Below, piece by piece: positions 36,498 to 45,209 of a DNA stretch of 64,000 bases; within the stretch, counting starts at the first letter, position 1; each line of letters opens with the position of its first letter. This DNA is from JAGVSR01 sp963778225 (GTDB lineage Bacteria > Pseudomonadota > Alphaproteobacteria > Rhizobiales > Hyphomicrobiaceae). The position numbers and the translations under genes were made by a program. The notes beneath the pieces were generated by a model. That model saw only the letters and a list, made by a program, of their open reading frames with translations, made no database searches and had not been told where the DNA came from. Location of the stretch: contig CAVZTR010000006.1 in assembly GCA_963778225.1 (NCBI GenBank), positions 124,001-188,000 of the forward strand. Direction: 5' to 3'.

Positions 36498-37145
36498 TCA
36501 GGACGACGCAGCCCCGGCACCGACCGCCTGTTTCGGGCGAAGCAAGCGGTTGGCCCCGGTCAACGCCGCCGTCACAGCCAGGAACACGACCAGCAGCCCG
36601 GCTACATTCATGAGCACCTGTTCCAACCCAAGGGTCGCCACATCGACGAACGGATACGGATACCAGTTCGTCTGTGCCCCATGCACGAGGGTCCACGCGA
36701 CGTAGACCAGCGGAAACGCCAGCGAGGTCACGACCGTCCGCCAAGGCACCTGTCCCTTAGGAACAAAAACAAGCCAATCGAGCACGAACATCGCAGGCGT
36801 CGCGTAATGCAGCAGCACGTCTGCAACCAGGGCCCACCCTTTCGGGTCCCAGTACTTGCGCAAGATGAGGTGATAGACCGCCGCCACGATGACGATGTAA
36901 CTCGCGATGGCCGTCCGCACCGAAGGTCGATCGAAGAACCGGCCGAGGGCGGACCTCGGAGCCATCACCGGCAAAGCCATCGCCAGTGCAGCCAGGCAGT
37001 TCGTTAGGATCGTGAAAAAGCAGAAATACTCGATGACCCACTTCGTCAGTTCGGCACCTTCAAGCGGCGCAGCGATAACGTAGAATTGCAATCCCAATGC
37101 GAAGACGCCGACTGCCGCCGCCAGAACTCTCAGGCTTGTCTTCAT
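36498..37145 (-). CDS. Pr6Pr-family membrane protein
   Basis: A 215-residue protein with six predicted membrane helices, matching the Pr6Pr (FAR-17a/AIG1-like) family. Motifs are YFCFFTILTNCLAALAMA near 40-57, YHLILRKYWDPKGW near 93-106, LLHYATPAMFVLDWLVFVPKG, FPLVYVAWTLVHGA and WYPYPFVDV. Fungal and animal relatives are lipid-acting (FAHFA hydrolases) with conserved Thr and His; both occur here (FTILTN, LLHYATP). The function is unknown in bacteria. The ATG at 37145 is preferred over the longer frame to 37220. Confidence 0.8.
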   Translation of the reverse strand: MKTSLRVLAAAVGVFALGLQFYVIAAPLEGAELTKWVIEYFCFFTILTNCLAALAMALPVMAPRSALGRFFDRPSVRTAIASYIVIVAAVYHLILRKYWDPKGWALVADVLLHYATPAMFVLDWLVFVPKGQVPWRTVVTSLAFPLVYVAWTLVHGAQTNWYPYPFVDVATLGLEQVLMNVAGLLVVFLAVTAALTGANRLLRPKQAVGAGAASS

Positions 37146-37210
37146 CAGCTCCGGTCCCGATTTGTCATGGGCAGACCGTAGTCTCGCCCTCATCAGATTT
37201 CCAGCGCGTC

Positions 37211-37951
37211 TCAGTTCCAATCTCCCAGCACCGCATTCACCACCGCCAGCGCCGCCACCGCCGCGGTATCAGCGCGCAGAATGCGCGGACCTAGTGAAAT
37301 GACACGCGTGTACGGCCGGCTTCGGATGGCATCGCGCTCTTCGTCGGCAAATCCGCCCTCCGGTCCAATCAACACGCCGAGCGGGCCCCGTTCGATCGCC
37401 CCCAGCGCCACCATCGGATTTGCAACCGCGGCGCCCTCGTCGCAAAAAATCAGCACGCGCTCATCGTCCCACGTGTCCAGCACTGCCGCGAGCTTCACCG
37501 GTTCCACAACCTCCGGCACCCGCAGCACGCCGCACTGCTCCGCCGCCTCGATCGCGTTCGCCCGCATCCGGTCGAGGTTCACGCGCTCGGCAATCGTGCG
37601 CCGCGTCAGAACCGGACGCAGCCGCTTGACACCCATTTCGGTCGCTTTCTGCACCATATAGTCGAGCCGCGCATGCTTCAGCGGCGCGAAGAGATAGTCG
37701 ATGTCCGGCCCGTCCGACTGTGGCCGCGTCTGCGCTTCAGCCACCAGAACCACAACGCGCTTCGACACCTGATCGATCCGCGCCCGCCACTCGCCATCTC
37801 GACCGTTGAACACGAGGAGCGCATCCCCGGCCTTCATTCGAAGCACGTTAATCAGATAGTTGACCTGCTCAGGCGGGCACGCCACCGACGCGCCCTCACC
37901 GAGGGGTGCTTCGACAAACAGTCGTTCCGATGTGAAGTCATGGATGGCCAT
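37211..37951 (-). CDS. rsmE: 16S rRNA (uracil-1498 N3)-methyltransferase
   Basis: A 246-residue SPOUT methyltransferase. The N-terminal PUA-like domain (RLFVEAPL...VNYLINVLRMKAGDALLVFNGRDGEW) is followed by the knotted SAM domain with KATEMGVKRLRPVLT, LIGPEGGFADEE and SLGPRILRADTAAVAAL. It is divergent from ubiA. Length is normal. Confidence 0.95.
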   Translation of the reverse strand: MAIHDFTSERLFVEAPLGEGASVACPPEQVNYLINVLRMKAGDALLVFNGRDGEWRARIDQVSKRVVVLVAEAQTRPQSDGPDIDYLFAPLKHARLDYMVQKATEMGVKRLRPVLTRRTIAERVNLDRMRANAIEAAEQCGVLRVPEVVEPVKLAAVLDTWDDERVLIFCDEGAAVANPMVALGAIERGPLGVLIGPEGGFADEERDAIRSRPYTRVISLGPRILRADTAAVAALAVVNAVLGDWN

Positions 37952-38078
37952 GCTGCTTCATTATCCGAATGTTGATCCGGAGTAATCCATCCTGAAAACG
38001 GCTTGGCCTTGCGCCGTTGCACCGGCACCGCCTGAAGGCTAGGGTGCCGCCGCAACCAACATAAGAACACCCGCGATC

Positions 38079-39056
38079 ATGAGCGAAACGACCCCGCCCG
38101 AAACTGCCCCGACCCCGGTCATACTAACCGTGGCCGATGCGCCGCACGACAATTGGGTCGATCGCTTCGCGCCCGACAGCTGGCGACCCTACTTGCGCCT
38201 CATGCGGCTCGACCGCCCCATCGGAACTTGGCTTCTCCTCTTCCCCTGCTGGTGGTCCTTGGCGCTTGCCGAGATCGACGAAGGCCTGCCGCACCCGAGC
38301 CTCTGGTACATGCTGCTCTTTGCGATCGGCGCTCTCGTGATGCGCGGTGCCGGCTGTGCCTACAATGACTACATCGACCGCGACTTCGACGCCCAGGTCG
38401 CCCGCACCGCAAGCCGCCCCATCCCCTCCGGGCAGGTAACGCCCGAAGACGCCCTCGTCCTGGTGGGCGTCTTAGGTTTCATCGGCCTGATCGTGCTGCT
38501 TCAGTTCAACTGGTTCACGGTTTTCCTTGGCGCGGCGTCACTTCTGCTGGTGCTGATCTACCCGTACATGAAGCGCTTCACCTATTGGCCGCAGCTCGTC
38601 CTCGGTCTCGCCTTCAACTGGGGTGCTCTCGTCGGCTGGGCGGCGGACGAAGACGGGCTGGAACTGGCCCCTGTCCTGCTCTACTTCGGCGCCGTCGCCT
38701 GGACCATCGGCTATGACACCATCTACGCCCATCAGGATACCGAAGACGACCTGATGCTCGGCCTCAAATCGACAGCGCTGAAATTTGGCGAGGAAAGCCC
38801 GACCTGGGTTGGCGCCTTCTATTCGATCGCCATCGTGCTTTGGACGCTGGCCGGCTTCCTCGCCGGCGCGCACCTGATTTTCTTCCTCACCCTTGCTCTC
38901 GTCGGTCTTCAGCTCTCCTGGCAGGTCTCCACCCTGGACATCGACGACCCGAAAAACTGCCTCCGCCGCTTCCGCTCCAATCGCGACGTCGGCCTCGTCC
39001 TGTTCCTCGGACTCGCCGCCGACATGTTCATCTCCTGGTGGTCCGGCTTCTCCTGA
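38079..39056 (+). CDS. ubiA: 4-hydroxybenzoate polyprenyltransferase
   Basis: A 325-residue membrane prenyltransferase of ubiquinone synthesis with about eight helices. The two Asp-rich motifs are NDYIDRDFDAQVARTASRP near 95-113 and DTIYAHQDTEDDLMLGLKSTA near 210-230; they bind the prenyl diphosphate through Mg2+. The C-terminus fits the UbiA group (FRSNRDVGLVLFLGLAAD). Confidence 0.95.
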   Translation: MSETTPPETAPTPVILTVADAPHDNWVDRFAPDSWRPYLRLMRLDRPIGTWLLLFPCWWSLALAEIDEGLPHPSLWYMLLFAIGALVMRGAGCAYNDYIDRDFDAQVARTASRPIPSGQVTPEDALVLVGVLGFIGLIVLLQFNWFTVFLGAASLLLVLIYPYMKRFTYWPQLVLGLAFNWGALVGWAADEDGLELAPVLLYFGAVAWTIGYDTIYAHQDTEDDLMLGLKSTALKFGEESPTWVGAFYSIAIVLWTLAGFLAGAHLIFFLTLALVGLQLSWQVSTLDIDDPKNCLRRFRSNRDVGLVLFLGLAADMFISWWSGFS

Positions 39057-39072
39057 TGCATGCAGGGCGAGA

Positions 39073-39240
39073 CCCCTCCCCCTTGCGGGGAGAGGGGACG
39101 AACCGCGCCACCTATCAACGTCATCCCGGGCAAGCCTGCCCCGGCGAAGGCCGGGGTGCCCGGGACCCACTGGGCAACCCGTTCGAAAAGAAGCGGCGCG
39201 CAGCCCTCTCCCTACACCGTCACCCCCGCGAAGGCGGGGG
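39073..39240. repeat. Cluster of GC-rich palindromes downstream of ubiA and ileS
   Basis: Three hairpins sit in the convergent ubiA/ileS gap. The first, 39073-39097, is CCCCTCCCC-type. The second, 39125-39164, is a nested hairpin with outer stem CCCGGGCA / TGCCCGGG, a one-sided AGCCTG bulge and inner stem CCCCGGC / GCCGGGG. The third, 39223-39240, is CCCCCGC-GAAG-GCGGGGG. Sequences of this kind are dispersed widely in Hyphomicrobiales genomes. They may act as shared terminators. Confidence 0.75.
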
Positions 39241-39312
39241 CCCGGGCAAGCTTCTGACAGAGCGCATCATAATCGGCATGCGCGGTGCGCAGTATCGGTC
39301 CGCCACGATGGC

Positions 39313-42300
39313 CTACGCCACCACTGCATCGATCTCGCGCATTGCGGCCGCATCGCGCGCCGACAAATCGGGATAAGCGGGATCGCTCCCCACATCCTTG
39401 GTGATCCGCCACGACCGCGCGCACTTCTTGCCCTCGGCACGCTGCGGGATCACGCCGACGCACTTGGCGTCCGACGCCACCACGGCACCGTCCGGCAGCG
39501 GCCCCGCGATCACCTCGATACCGGACGTGATGCACACCTCCGCCATGTCGACGCCTTCGAGCCCGCTCATCAGATCCGCGTCATCGACATAAACGACCGG
39601 CGCCGCTTCCAGCGACGACCCGATCCGCTTGGCCGCCCGCTCCAACTCCAGCGCCGCCGTCACCGCGCCACGCACCTCGCGCACGCGGTCCCACTTGGCA
39701 GCGAGATTGTCGTCGCGCCACTCGCGCGGGATTTTCGCAAAGCTCGCGAGATGGATCGACGCCTCTTCGCCCGGACGATAAAGCGCGAACGCCTCGTCCG
39801 CCGTGAACGACAGGATCGGCGCCAGCCACTTCAGGATGGCATCGCACAGGTGATCGATCACCGTCAGCGCCGCCCGCCGCTTCACACTCGACGGCGCTTC
39901 GCAGTAAAGCGTGTCCTTGCGGATATCAAAATAGAACGCCGACAGCTCGGTGTTCATGAAGTGCGACAGCAGCGCCACGACCTTGCGGAAGTCATACGCC
40001 TCATACGCATGCCGGATATCGTGATCGAGTTCCGCCAGCCGGTGCAGCATCAGCCGCTCCAGCTCCGGCATATCTTCATACCTAACACCGCGTCCGGCCG
40101 GCTTCGCGCCAGCGGAGTCGGACGCGGCATCATCAAAGTGCGCTAGCGCGCCCAGCATCCATCGCAGCGTATTGCGCAGCTTGCGATACGTCTCCGAGAA
40201 CGTCTTCAGGATCTCCGGCCCGATGCGCAGATCGTCCGAGTAATCCGATGCCGCCACCCACAAACGCAGAATATCCGCGCCCGATTTCGCCATCACGTCC
40301 TGAGGTGCCACGACGTTGCCGAGCGACTTTGACATCTTCTGCCCCTTCTCATCGAGCACGAAGCCGTGCGTGAGAACGATGTCGTAGGGTGCGTGCCCGC
40401 GCGTGCCGCAGCTTTCCAAGAGCGATGACTGGAACCAGCCGCGATGCTGGTCCGAACCTTCCAGATACATGACGCGATCCTGCCCGCCCTTGACGAGGCT
40501 CCGCCGCGAGATCCCCTTTAGGCCCGGAAATGCAACTGGATCTTCCAGTGTGAAAGCATGCGTCGAACCGCTGTCGAACCACACGTCGAGCACGTCGCGC
40601 ACCTGCTCCCACGTCGCCATCTCCGCCTTCGGCACGAGCCCGGCGAGAAAGCGCTCCTTCACGCCGTCCTCGAACCAGACGTCCGCGCCCTTCTCGGCGA
40701 ATGCGGTCTCGATCCGCGACACCAGTTCCGCCGAATGCGCCCAAGTGGCGTTCGGGATGATCTCGTCCGTCTCCGTATTGCGAAACACCGTGATCGGCAC
40801 GCCCCACGCGCGCTGGCGCGACACCACCCAATCCGGCCGCGTCTCGATCATGCCATTGATGCGGTTCCGCCCCACCTCCGGCACCCACTGCACCCGCTCC
40901 ACTTCCTTGAGCGCTGTGTTTCGCAGCGTCTTCGTGCCTTCCGGCCGGCTCCCCGCAGGGGAGTCGGAAGGCGCCACGTCAAGAGCGATGAACCACTGCG
41001 GCGTGTTCCGGAAAATCACCGGCTTCTTCGACCGCCACGAATGCGGATACTGATGCTTCAAGCGCCCGCGCGCGATGATGTTGCCGGCTTCGCTCAGCGC
41101 CTTGATGACCGCGTCGTTCGCATCACCCTTGTCGCCGTTCTCTTTCAGAACGCGCTTGCCCTCGAACCCCGGCGCCGCCTTCGTCAACACGCCATCCGCA
41201 TCGACCGTGAACGGGATCGTCGTATCGATGCCGCGGTCGTGCAGCGCCTTCTGGTTCTGCATCCAGATGATGTAGTCGTCCGCACCATGCCCCGGCGCCG
41301 TATGCACGAACCCCGTGCCCGTATCGTCGGTCACATGATCCCCATCGAGCAACGGCACATCGAAATCATAGCCGAGATCCGCCAGCGGATGCGCACACGT
41401 CGCTTCACTGTCCTTCAGCACGCTCGCGGGCACAGAAGCCAGGCGCTCATACGCCTCGACCTTGGCCGATTTCATCACATCAGCCGCGAGTTTGTCGGCC
41501 AGGATCAGCCGCTCGCCGACCGCCGCCCAGTTCCCCTCGGGCGCTGCCGTGATTGCATAAACTCCGTAGTCGATCTTTGATGAAAACGAGATCGCGCGAT
41601 TGCCCGGGATCGTCCATGGGGTCGTCGTCCAAATGACCACAGACGCATCGATCAATGTCTCGATCAGCTTTTCCTGATCACCGCTGCCCCCGATGGCCGT
41701 GATCGGAAACTTCACCCAGATCATATCTGACTGATAATCCTGGTACTCGACCTCCGCCTCCGCCAGCGCCGTCTTCTCGACCACGCTCCACATCACCGGC
41801 TTCGACCCGCGATAGAGCAGCCCGTTCTCGGCAAACTTCATGATCTCGCGCGCAATGGTGGCCTCGGCACGAAAGGCCATCGTCGAATAGGGATTGTCCC
41901 AGTCGCCCACCACGCCGAGCCGCTTGAACTCGTCGCGCTGAACGGCCAGCCACTTCGCCGCGAACTCCCGGCACTCCTGCCGGAATTCGTTCACCGGCAC
42001 GTCGTCCTTGTTGCGACCCTTGGCGCGATACTGCTCCTCGATCTTCCACTCGATCGGCAGCCCGTGACAGTCCCAGCCCGGCACATAATTGGAATCGTAG
42101 CCGAGCATCTGCTGCGACTTCACCACGAGATCCTTCAGGATCTTGTTCAGCGCATGCCCGATGTGGATGTTGCCGTTCGCATACGGCGGCCCATCGTGCA
42201 GCACGAACTTCGGACGCCCCTTCGACTGCGTGCGGATCGCCTCATAGAGCCCGATCTCGTCCCAGCGCTTGAGCAGCTTCGGCTCGAGTTCGGGCAACCC

Positions 42301-42474
42301 CGCCCGCATCGGAAAATCCGTCTTCGGCAAAAACAGCGTGGCGCCCCAGTCGCGCCCGCTCTCCGCGCCGGGCGGCCGGCTGCCCGCAGGGGAGTCGCCC
42401 GGCGCTACTTTAGAGTCACCCGGCGCCACTTTAGAGTCGCCCTTGTCTTTGGCCATCTTCTCCAGGTCTTTCAT
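39313..42474 (-). CDS. ileS: Isoleucyl-tRNA synthetase with in-frame palindrome insertions
   Basis: A 1053-residue class I synthetase charging tRNA-Ile. The HIGH signature is in PPYANGNIHIGHAL near residue 96, KMSKS in KGQKMSKSLGN near 713. The editing (CP1) domain lies between and the anticodon domain at the C-terminus. Three inserts absent from the usual family sequence coincide with copies of the bulged hairpin element: residues about 24-36, 501-513 and 783-796. Each is read as a variant of (A/P)(S/G)DS(P)AG(S/A)(R/K)P. The first is followed by a 2x direct repeat of GDSKVAP. All inserts keep frame. No lspA follows, unlike many proteobacteria. Confidence 0.95.
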   Translation of the reverse strand: MKDLEKMAKDKGDSKVAPGDSKVAPGDSPAGSRPPGAESGRDWGATLFLPKTDFPMRAGLPELEPKLLKRWDEIGLYEAIRTQSKGRPKFVLHDGPPYANGNIHIGHALNKILKDLVVKSQQMLGYDSNYVPGWDCHGLPIEWKIEEQYRAKGRNKDDVPVNEFRQECREFAAKWLAVQRDEFKRLGVVGDWDNPYSTMAFRAEATIAREIMKFAENGLLYRGSKPVMWSVVEKTALAEAEVEYQDYQSDMIWVKFPITAIGGSGDQEKLIETLIDASVVIWTTTPWTIPGNRAISFSSKIDYGVYAITAAPEGNWAAVGERLILADKLAADVMKSAKVEAYERLASVPASVLKDSEATCAHPLADLGYDFDVPLLDGDHVTDDTGTGFVHTAPGHGADDYIIWMQNQKALHDRGIDTTIPFTVDADGVLTKAAPGFEGKRVLKENGDKGDANDAVIKALSEAGNIIARGRLKHQYPHSWRSKKPVIFRNTPQWFIALDVAPSDSPAGSRPEGTKTLRNTALKEVERVQWVPEVGRNRINGMIETRPDWVVSRQRAWGVPITVFRNTETDEIIPNATWAHSAELVSRIETAFAEKGADVWFEDGVKERFLAGLVPKAEMATWEQVRDVLDVWFDSGSTHAFTLEDPVAFPGLKGISRRSLVKGGQDRVMYLEGSDQHRGWFQSSLLESCGTRGHAPYDIVLTHGFVLDEKGQKMSKSLGNVVAPQDVMAKSGADILRLWVAASDYSDDLRIGPEILKTFSETYRKLRNTLRWMLGALAHFDDAASDSAGAKPAGRGVRYEDMPELERLMLHRLAELDHDIRHAYEAYDFRKVVALLSHFMNTELSAFYFDIRKDTLYCEAPSSVKRRAALTVIDHLCDAILKWLAPILSFTADEAFALYRPGEEASIHLASFAKIPREWRDDNLAAKWDRVREVRGAVTAALELERAAKRIGSSLEAAPVVYVDDADLMSGLEGVDMAEVCITSGIEVIAGPLPDGAVVASDAKCVGVIPQRAEGKKCARSWRITKDVGSDPAYPDLSARDAAAMREIDAVVA
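40089..40126 (+). repeat. Bulged hairpin element inside ileS, copy 4
   Basis: Perfect outer stem CGCGTCCG / CGGACGCG (40089-40096 and 40119-40126); left bulge GCCGG; inner stem CTTCGC / GCGGAG with one G-T pair; loop GCCA; right bulge T. It encodes about residues 783-796 of IleS, read from the opposite strand. Confidence 0.88.
40936..40972 (+). repeat. Bulged hairpin element inside ileS, copy 5
   Basis: Perfect outer stem GCCTTCCG / CGGAAGGC (40936-40943 and 40965-40972); left bulge GCCGG; perfect inner stem CTCCCC / GGGGAG; loop GCA; right bulge T. It encodes about residues 501-513 of IleS. Confidence 0.88.
42367..42403 (+). repeat. Bulged hairpin element inside ileS, copy 6
   Basis: Perfect outer stem GCCGGGCG / CGCCCGGC (42367-42374 and 42396-42403); left bulge GCCGG; inner stem CTGCCC / GGGGAG with one mismatch; loop GCA; right bulge T. 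It encodes about residues 24-36 of IleS. Next to it (42399-42441) is a two-fold direct repeat of about 21 bp (CACTTTAGAGTC type). Confidence 0.88.
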
Positions 42475-42529
42475 TCGTTCGGTGATTTGGCCTGCGTTCT
42501 AGCAACCACAGCCCGCCCCGTCACTAGAA

Positions 42530-42650
42530 CCCCTCCCCTTTCGGGGAGCGGAAGCCGAGCCGACTTCCAAGCGGTGACCATGAACCCCTCCCCATTGCGG
42601 GGAGGGGCAGGGGTGGGGGTCATCGCCCTCTCCCCGTGCGCGGGGAGAGA
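42530..42650. repeat. GC-rich palindromes between ileS and ribF
   Basis: Three CCCCTCCCC-type hairpins: 42530-42548, 42585-42607 (perfect, CCCCTCCCC with GGGGAGGGG) and 42629-42650 (CTCTCCCCG / CGGGGAGAG). They resemble those on the other side of ileS and fill most of the gap, so ribF and ileS may be separated transcriptionally. Confidence 0.7.
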
Positions 42651-42701
42651 GCTAGGGTGAGAAACAGCGTCAGCACTGAAGGGGAGAGTGACACCGCAGC
42701 C

Positions 42702-43628
42702 TCACGCCCCCTTCAGCACGTCCCGCACCTTCGCCACGTCCTCGTCCATCTGCTTGACCAGCGCCTCCGCACTGTCGAACTTCCGATCGCCCCGGATAAA
42801 CGCGACGAACTCGACCTCCATCTCTTTCCCATAGAGATCATCGTCGAAGTCGAGCAGGAACACCTCCAGCACCGGCATTCCATCATCGAACGTCGGCCGC
42901 GTGCCCAAATATGCGGCCCCGTCGTGCATCAAGCCGTCGACATGCGCGCGGACCGCATAAATTCCATGCCCCAGCGCCGTCCCCTTCGGCATCGGCACAT
43001 TCGCCGTCGGATACCCCATGCCGGTGCCGCGCTTCGCCCCGCCGATCACCGTGCCGCCGACACGCCACCGCCGGCCCAGTTCCGCCGCCGCGCCCTGCAC
43101 ATCGCCCTGCGCCAGCTTCAATCGGATCGCGGTCGACGAAAACACCTCGCCGCCCTCCGCCACCGGCGGCACCACGGTCACGTCCCAGTCATACTCGATC
43201 CCCGCCAGGATCATGCTCTCCGGCGAGCCCCGCCGCTGCCGCCCATAATAGAAGTCATACCCCACCACGACGTGCCGCACGTCGAGCCCCTGCGCCAGCA
43301 CGTCGTCCACGAACTCGAAATGCTCGAGCTTCGCCAGCGCCGCGTCGAACGGCACCACCACGACAAAATCGAGCCCCATCGCCTCAAAAACGGCGAGCTT
43401 CTGCTTCAGCGGCGTCAGCCGGAAATGGCTCTCTTCGGGATGAAAAAACTCGCGCGGATGCGGCTCGAAAATCATGACGCCCGCAGAAAAGCCCTTCTCG
43501 CGCGCAGCTTTTACAGCCTCGCCGATCAGCGCCTGATGCCCCTTGTGCACGCCGTCGAAATTGCCGATCGCAACCACGCCGCCCCGGATCTGAGGCGGCA
43601 CGTTCTTGTAGCCTTCATGGACGATCAT
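42702..43628 (-). CDS. ribF: Bifunctional riboflavin kinase / FAD synthetase
   Basis: A 308-residue enzyme converting riboflavin to FMN and FAD. The N-terminal adenylyltransferase domain shows VVAIGNFDGVHKGHQALIGEA near 18-38 and VVVGYDFYYGRQRRGSPE near 123-140. The C-terminal flavokinase domain shows RRWRVGGTVIGGAKRGTGMGYPTANVP near 190-216 and VFLLDFDDDLYGKEMEVEFV. It precedes ileS on the same strand, the usual ribF-ileS order. Confidence 0.96.
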   Translation of the reverse strand: MIVHEGYKNVPPQIRGGVVAIGNFDGVHKGHQALIGEAVKAAREKGFSAGVMIFEPHPREFFHPEESHFRLTPLKQKLAVFEAMGLDFVVVVPFDAALAKLEHFEFVDDVLAQGLDVRHVVVGYDFYYGRQRRGSPESMILAGIEYDWDVTVVPPVAEGGEVFSSTAIRLKLAQGDVQGAAAELGRRWRVGGTVIGGAKRGTGMGYPTANVPMPKGTALGHGIYAVRAHVDGLMHDGAAYLGTRPTFDDGMPVLEVFLLDFDDDLYGKEMEVEFVAFIRGDRKFDSAEALVKQMDEDVAKVRDVLKGA

Positions 43629-43682
43629 ATTAGGTCAACGAGCCTCCAGGTCCCTTGAACCCGTCGGATCGGGCGGCTCGCA

Positions 43683-44123
43683 TTACGCGGCGGGGCGCGC
43701 CGGGATCATAAGCACGGCCTCACCCGTCAGAACAGGCTTGCCGCCCACACTGCACACCGTTTCGAATTTCGCGCGCTTCTTTTCCGGCACGAGTTCGATG
43801 AGCTTCACCGTCGTCACGACGACGTCGTCGATCTTCACCGGCGCCTTGAAAATCAGCGTCTGCGAAATGTACACCGAGCCAGGCCCCGGGAGCTGCATCC
43901 CGAACACGGCCGAGATGTAGCCCGCCGACAAAATCCCATGTGCAATGCGCGCCTTGAACGGTGTCTTGGCCGCGTACTCGGGATCCAAATGGATCGGGTT
44001 GTAATCGCCGGAAAGAGCCGCATAGGCCACGATATCGGCTTCTGAAACAGTCCGTGCCATGGAGGCTTCGAGCCCCACCGCCAGATCCTCGAAAAAATAC
44101 GGCTTGCCAGCGGTTGGCATCAT
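43683..44123 (-). CDS. MaoC-family (R)-specific enoyl-CoA hydratase-like protein
   Basis: A 146-residue single hot-dog protein. The hydratase motif is clear: SGDYNPIHLDPEYAAKTPFKARIAHGILSAG near 38-68, with the Asp and His that hydrate trans-2-enoyl-CoA in PhaJ-type enzymes. FGMQLPGPGSVYISQTLIFKAPV follows, as in the family. A role in (R)-3-hydroxyacyl-CoA supply is inferred. The ORF begins with two ATGs; either may be used. It is divergent from trcR. Confidence 0.9.
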   Translation of the reverse strand: MMPTAGKPYFFEDLAVGLEASMARTVSEADIVAYAALSGDYNPIHLDPEYAAKTPFKARIAHGILSAGYISAVFGMQLPGPGSVYISQTLIFKAPVKIDDVVVTTVKLIELVPEKKRAKFETVCSVGGKPVLTGEAVLMIPARPAA

Positions 44124-44404
44124 GCGGAGGGCCCCAGAATTCCAGTCTGATTCAAGTCTTTGACAGTTGTTGGCCTTAGGTCACCCGGCAAAGCACCAGC
44201 TGTAAAGGCGCGGCGACACTAGACCTCCGGGTGCGGCCCGGCAACTGCCTGCTGTTGCGGCTAAAATGGTTATCAGAGCCAACTCGGCAGCCAGCGGTTG
44301 CCCTTTGCCCGAATTTCGGGCTATAAGAGCGAATTCCCTTATTTCTTCAACTTAAAGTCGGTTTGCGCAGCGGAGCCCGCGCGCAGGCCAGGAACGGAAC
44401 CGTC

Positions 44405-45160
44405 ATGACCGATCGCAAGCCGCTGATGCCAAAGGCCACCGCCGTCTGGCTGGTCTCGAACACCGCGCTCACCTTCGAGCAGATCGCGGCCTTCTGCGGC
44501 CTCCATGTGTTGGAGGTCAAAGGCATTGCCGACGGCGACGTCGCGCAGGGCATCAAGGGCCTCGACCCTGTGACGTCCAACCAGCTCACCCGTGAGGAAA
44601 TCGAGCGCGGCGAGAAGAACGCCAACCACGTTCTTCGCCTGTCCGAAATGAAGGTCGACGTCGCCCAGATACTGTCGGGCAAGAAGTCGCCGCGGTACAC
44701 GCCCCTGTCGCGCCGTCACGAGCGGCCCAACGCCGTCCTTTGGCTGCTCCGCAATCACCCGGAGCTGAAAGACAGCCAGATCATGCGCCTTGTCGGCACC
44801 ACCAAGACGACGATCGGCCAGGTCCGCGACCGCTCGCACTGGAACTCGCCCAACCTCGTGCCGCAGGACCCGGTGACCCTGGGCCTGTGCTCACAGATCG
44901 ACCTCGACGCCGAAGTCAAGAAGGGCGCCCGACGCGTCGAACGCGAGAAGAAGGAAAACGATCGCGATCTGCCCAAGGGCGGCACGTTGCTTTCGGCCGA
45001 GGAAACGACGGAAGCCCCGCGCCACTCCACAGCCGAGATTGTGACGGCCAAGGAAGAGGCCCCGCGCGAAGAGAGCGAAAAGGAAGAGGCCGCCCGCGTC
45101 TTCGCCAAGCTCCAGCAGATGAAGAGCGCCGAAACGACGACGATTGACGAGGAAGAATAA
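44405..45160 (+). CDS. trcR: Cell cycle transcriptional regulator TrcR (DUF1013)
   Basis: A 251-residue protein of the alphaproteobacteria-specific DUF1013 family, of which TrcR associates with RNA polymerase and cell-cycle control. Features are PLMPKATAVWLVSNTALTFEQIAAFCGLH near 6-34, GLDPVTSNQLTREEIERGE, and a helix-turn-helix-like segment LKDSQIMRLVGTTKTTIGQVRDR near 121-143. The C-terminal 60 residues are highly charged. The ATG at 44405 starts the family sequence. Conservation of this gene supports the alphaproteobacterial assignment. Confidence 0.92.
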   Translation: MTDRKPLMPKATAVWLVSNTALTFEQIAAFCGLHVLEVKGIADGDVAQGIKGLDPVTSNQLTREEIERGEKNANHVLRLSEMKVDVAQILSGKKSPRYTPLSRRHERPNAVLWLLRNHPELKDSQIMRLVGTTKTTIGQVRDRSHWNSPNLVPQDPVTLGLCSQIDLDAEVKKGARRVEREKKENDRDLPKGGTLLSAEETTEAPRHSTAEIVTAKEEAPREESEKEEAARVFAKLQQMKSAETTTIDEEE

Positions 45161-45209
45161 TCCTCGAGCCGATCTGCGCATCTGAACTGTTTTGAGTGAG
45201 CCGACGCGA

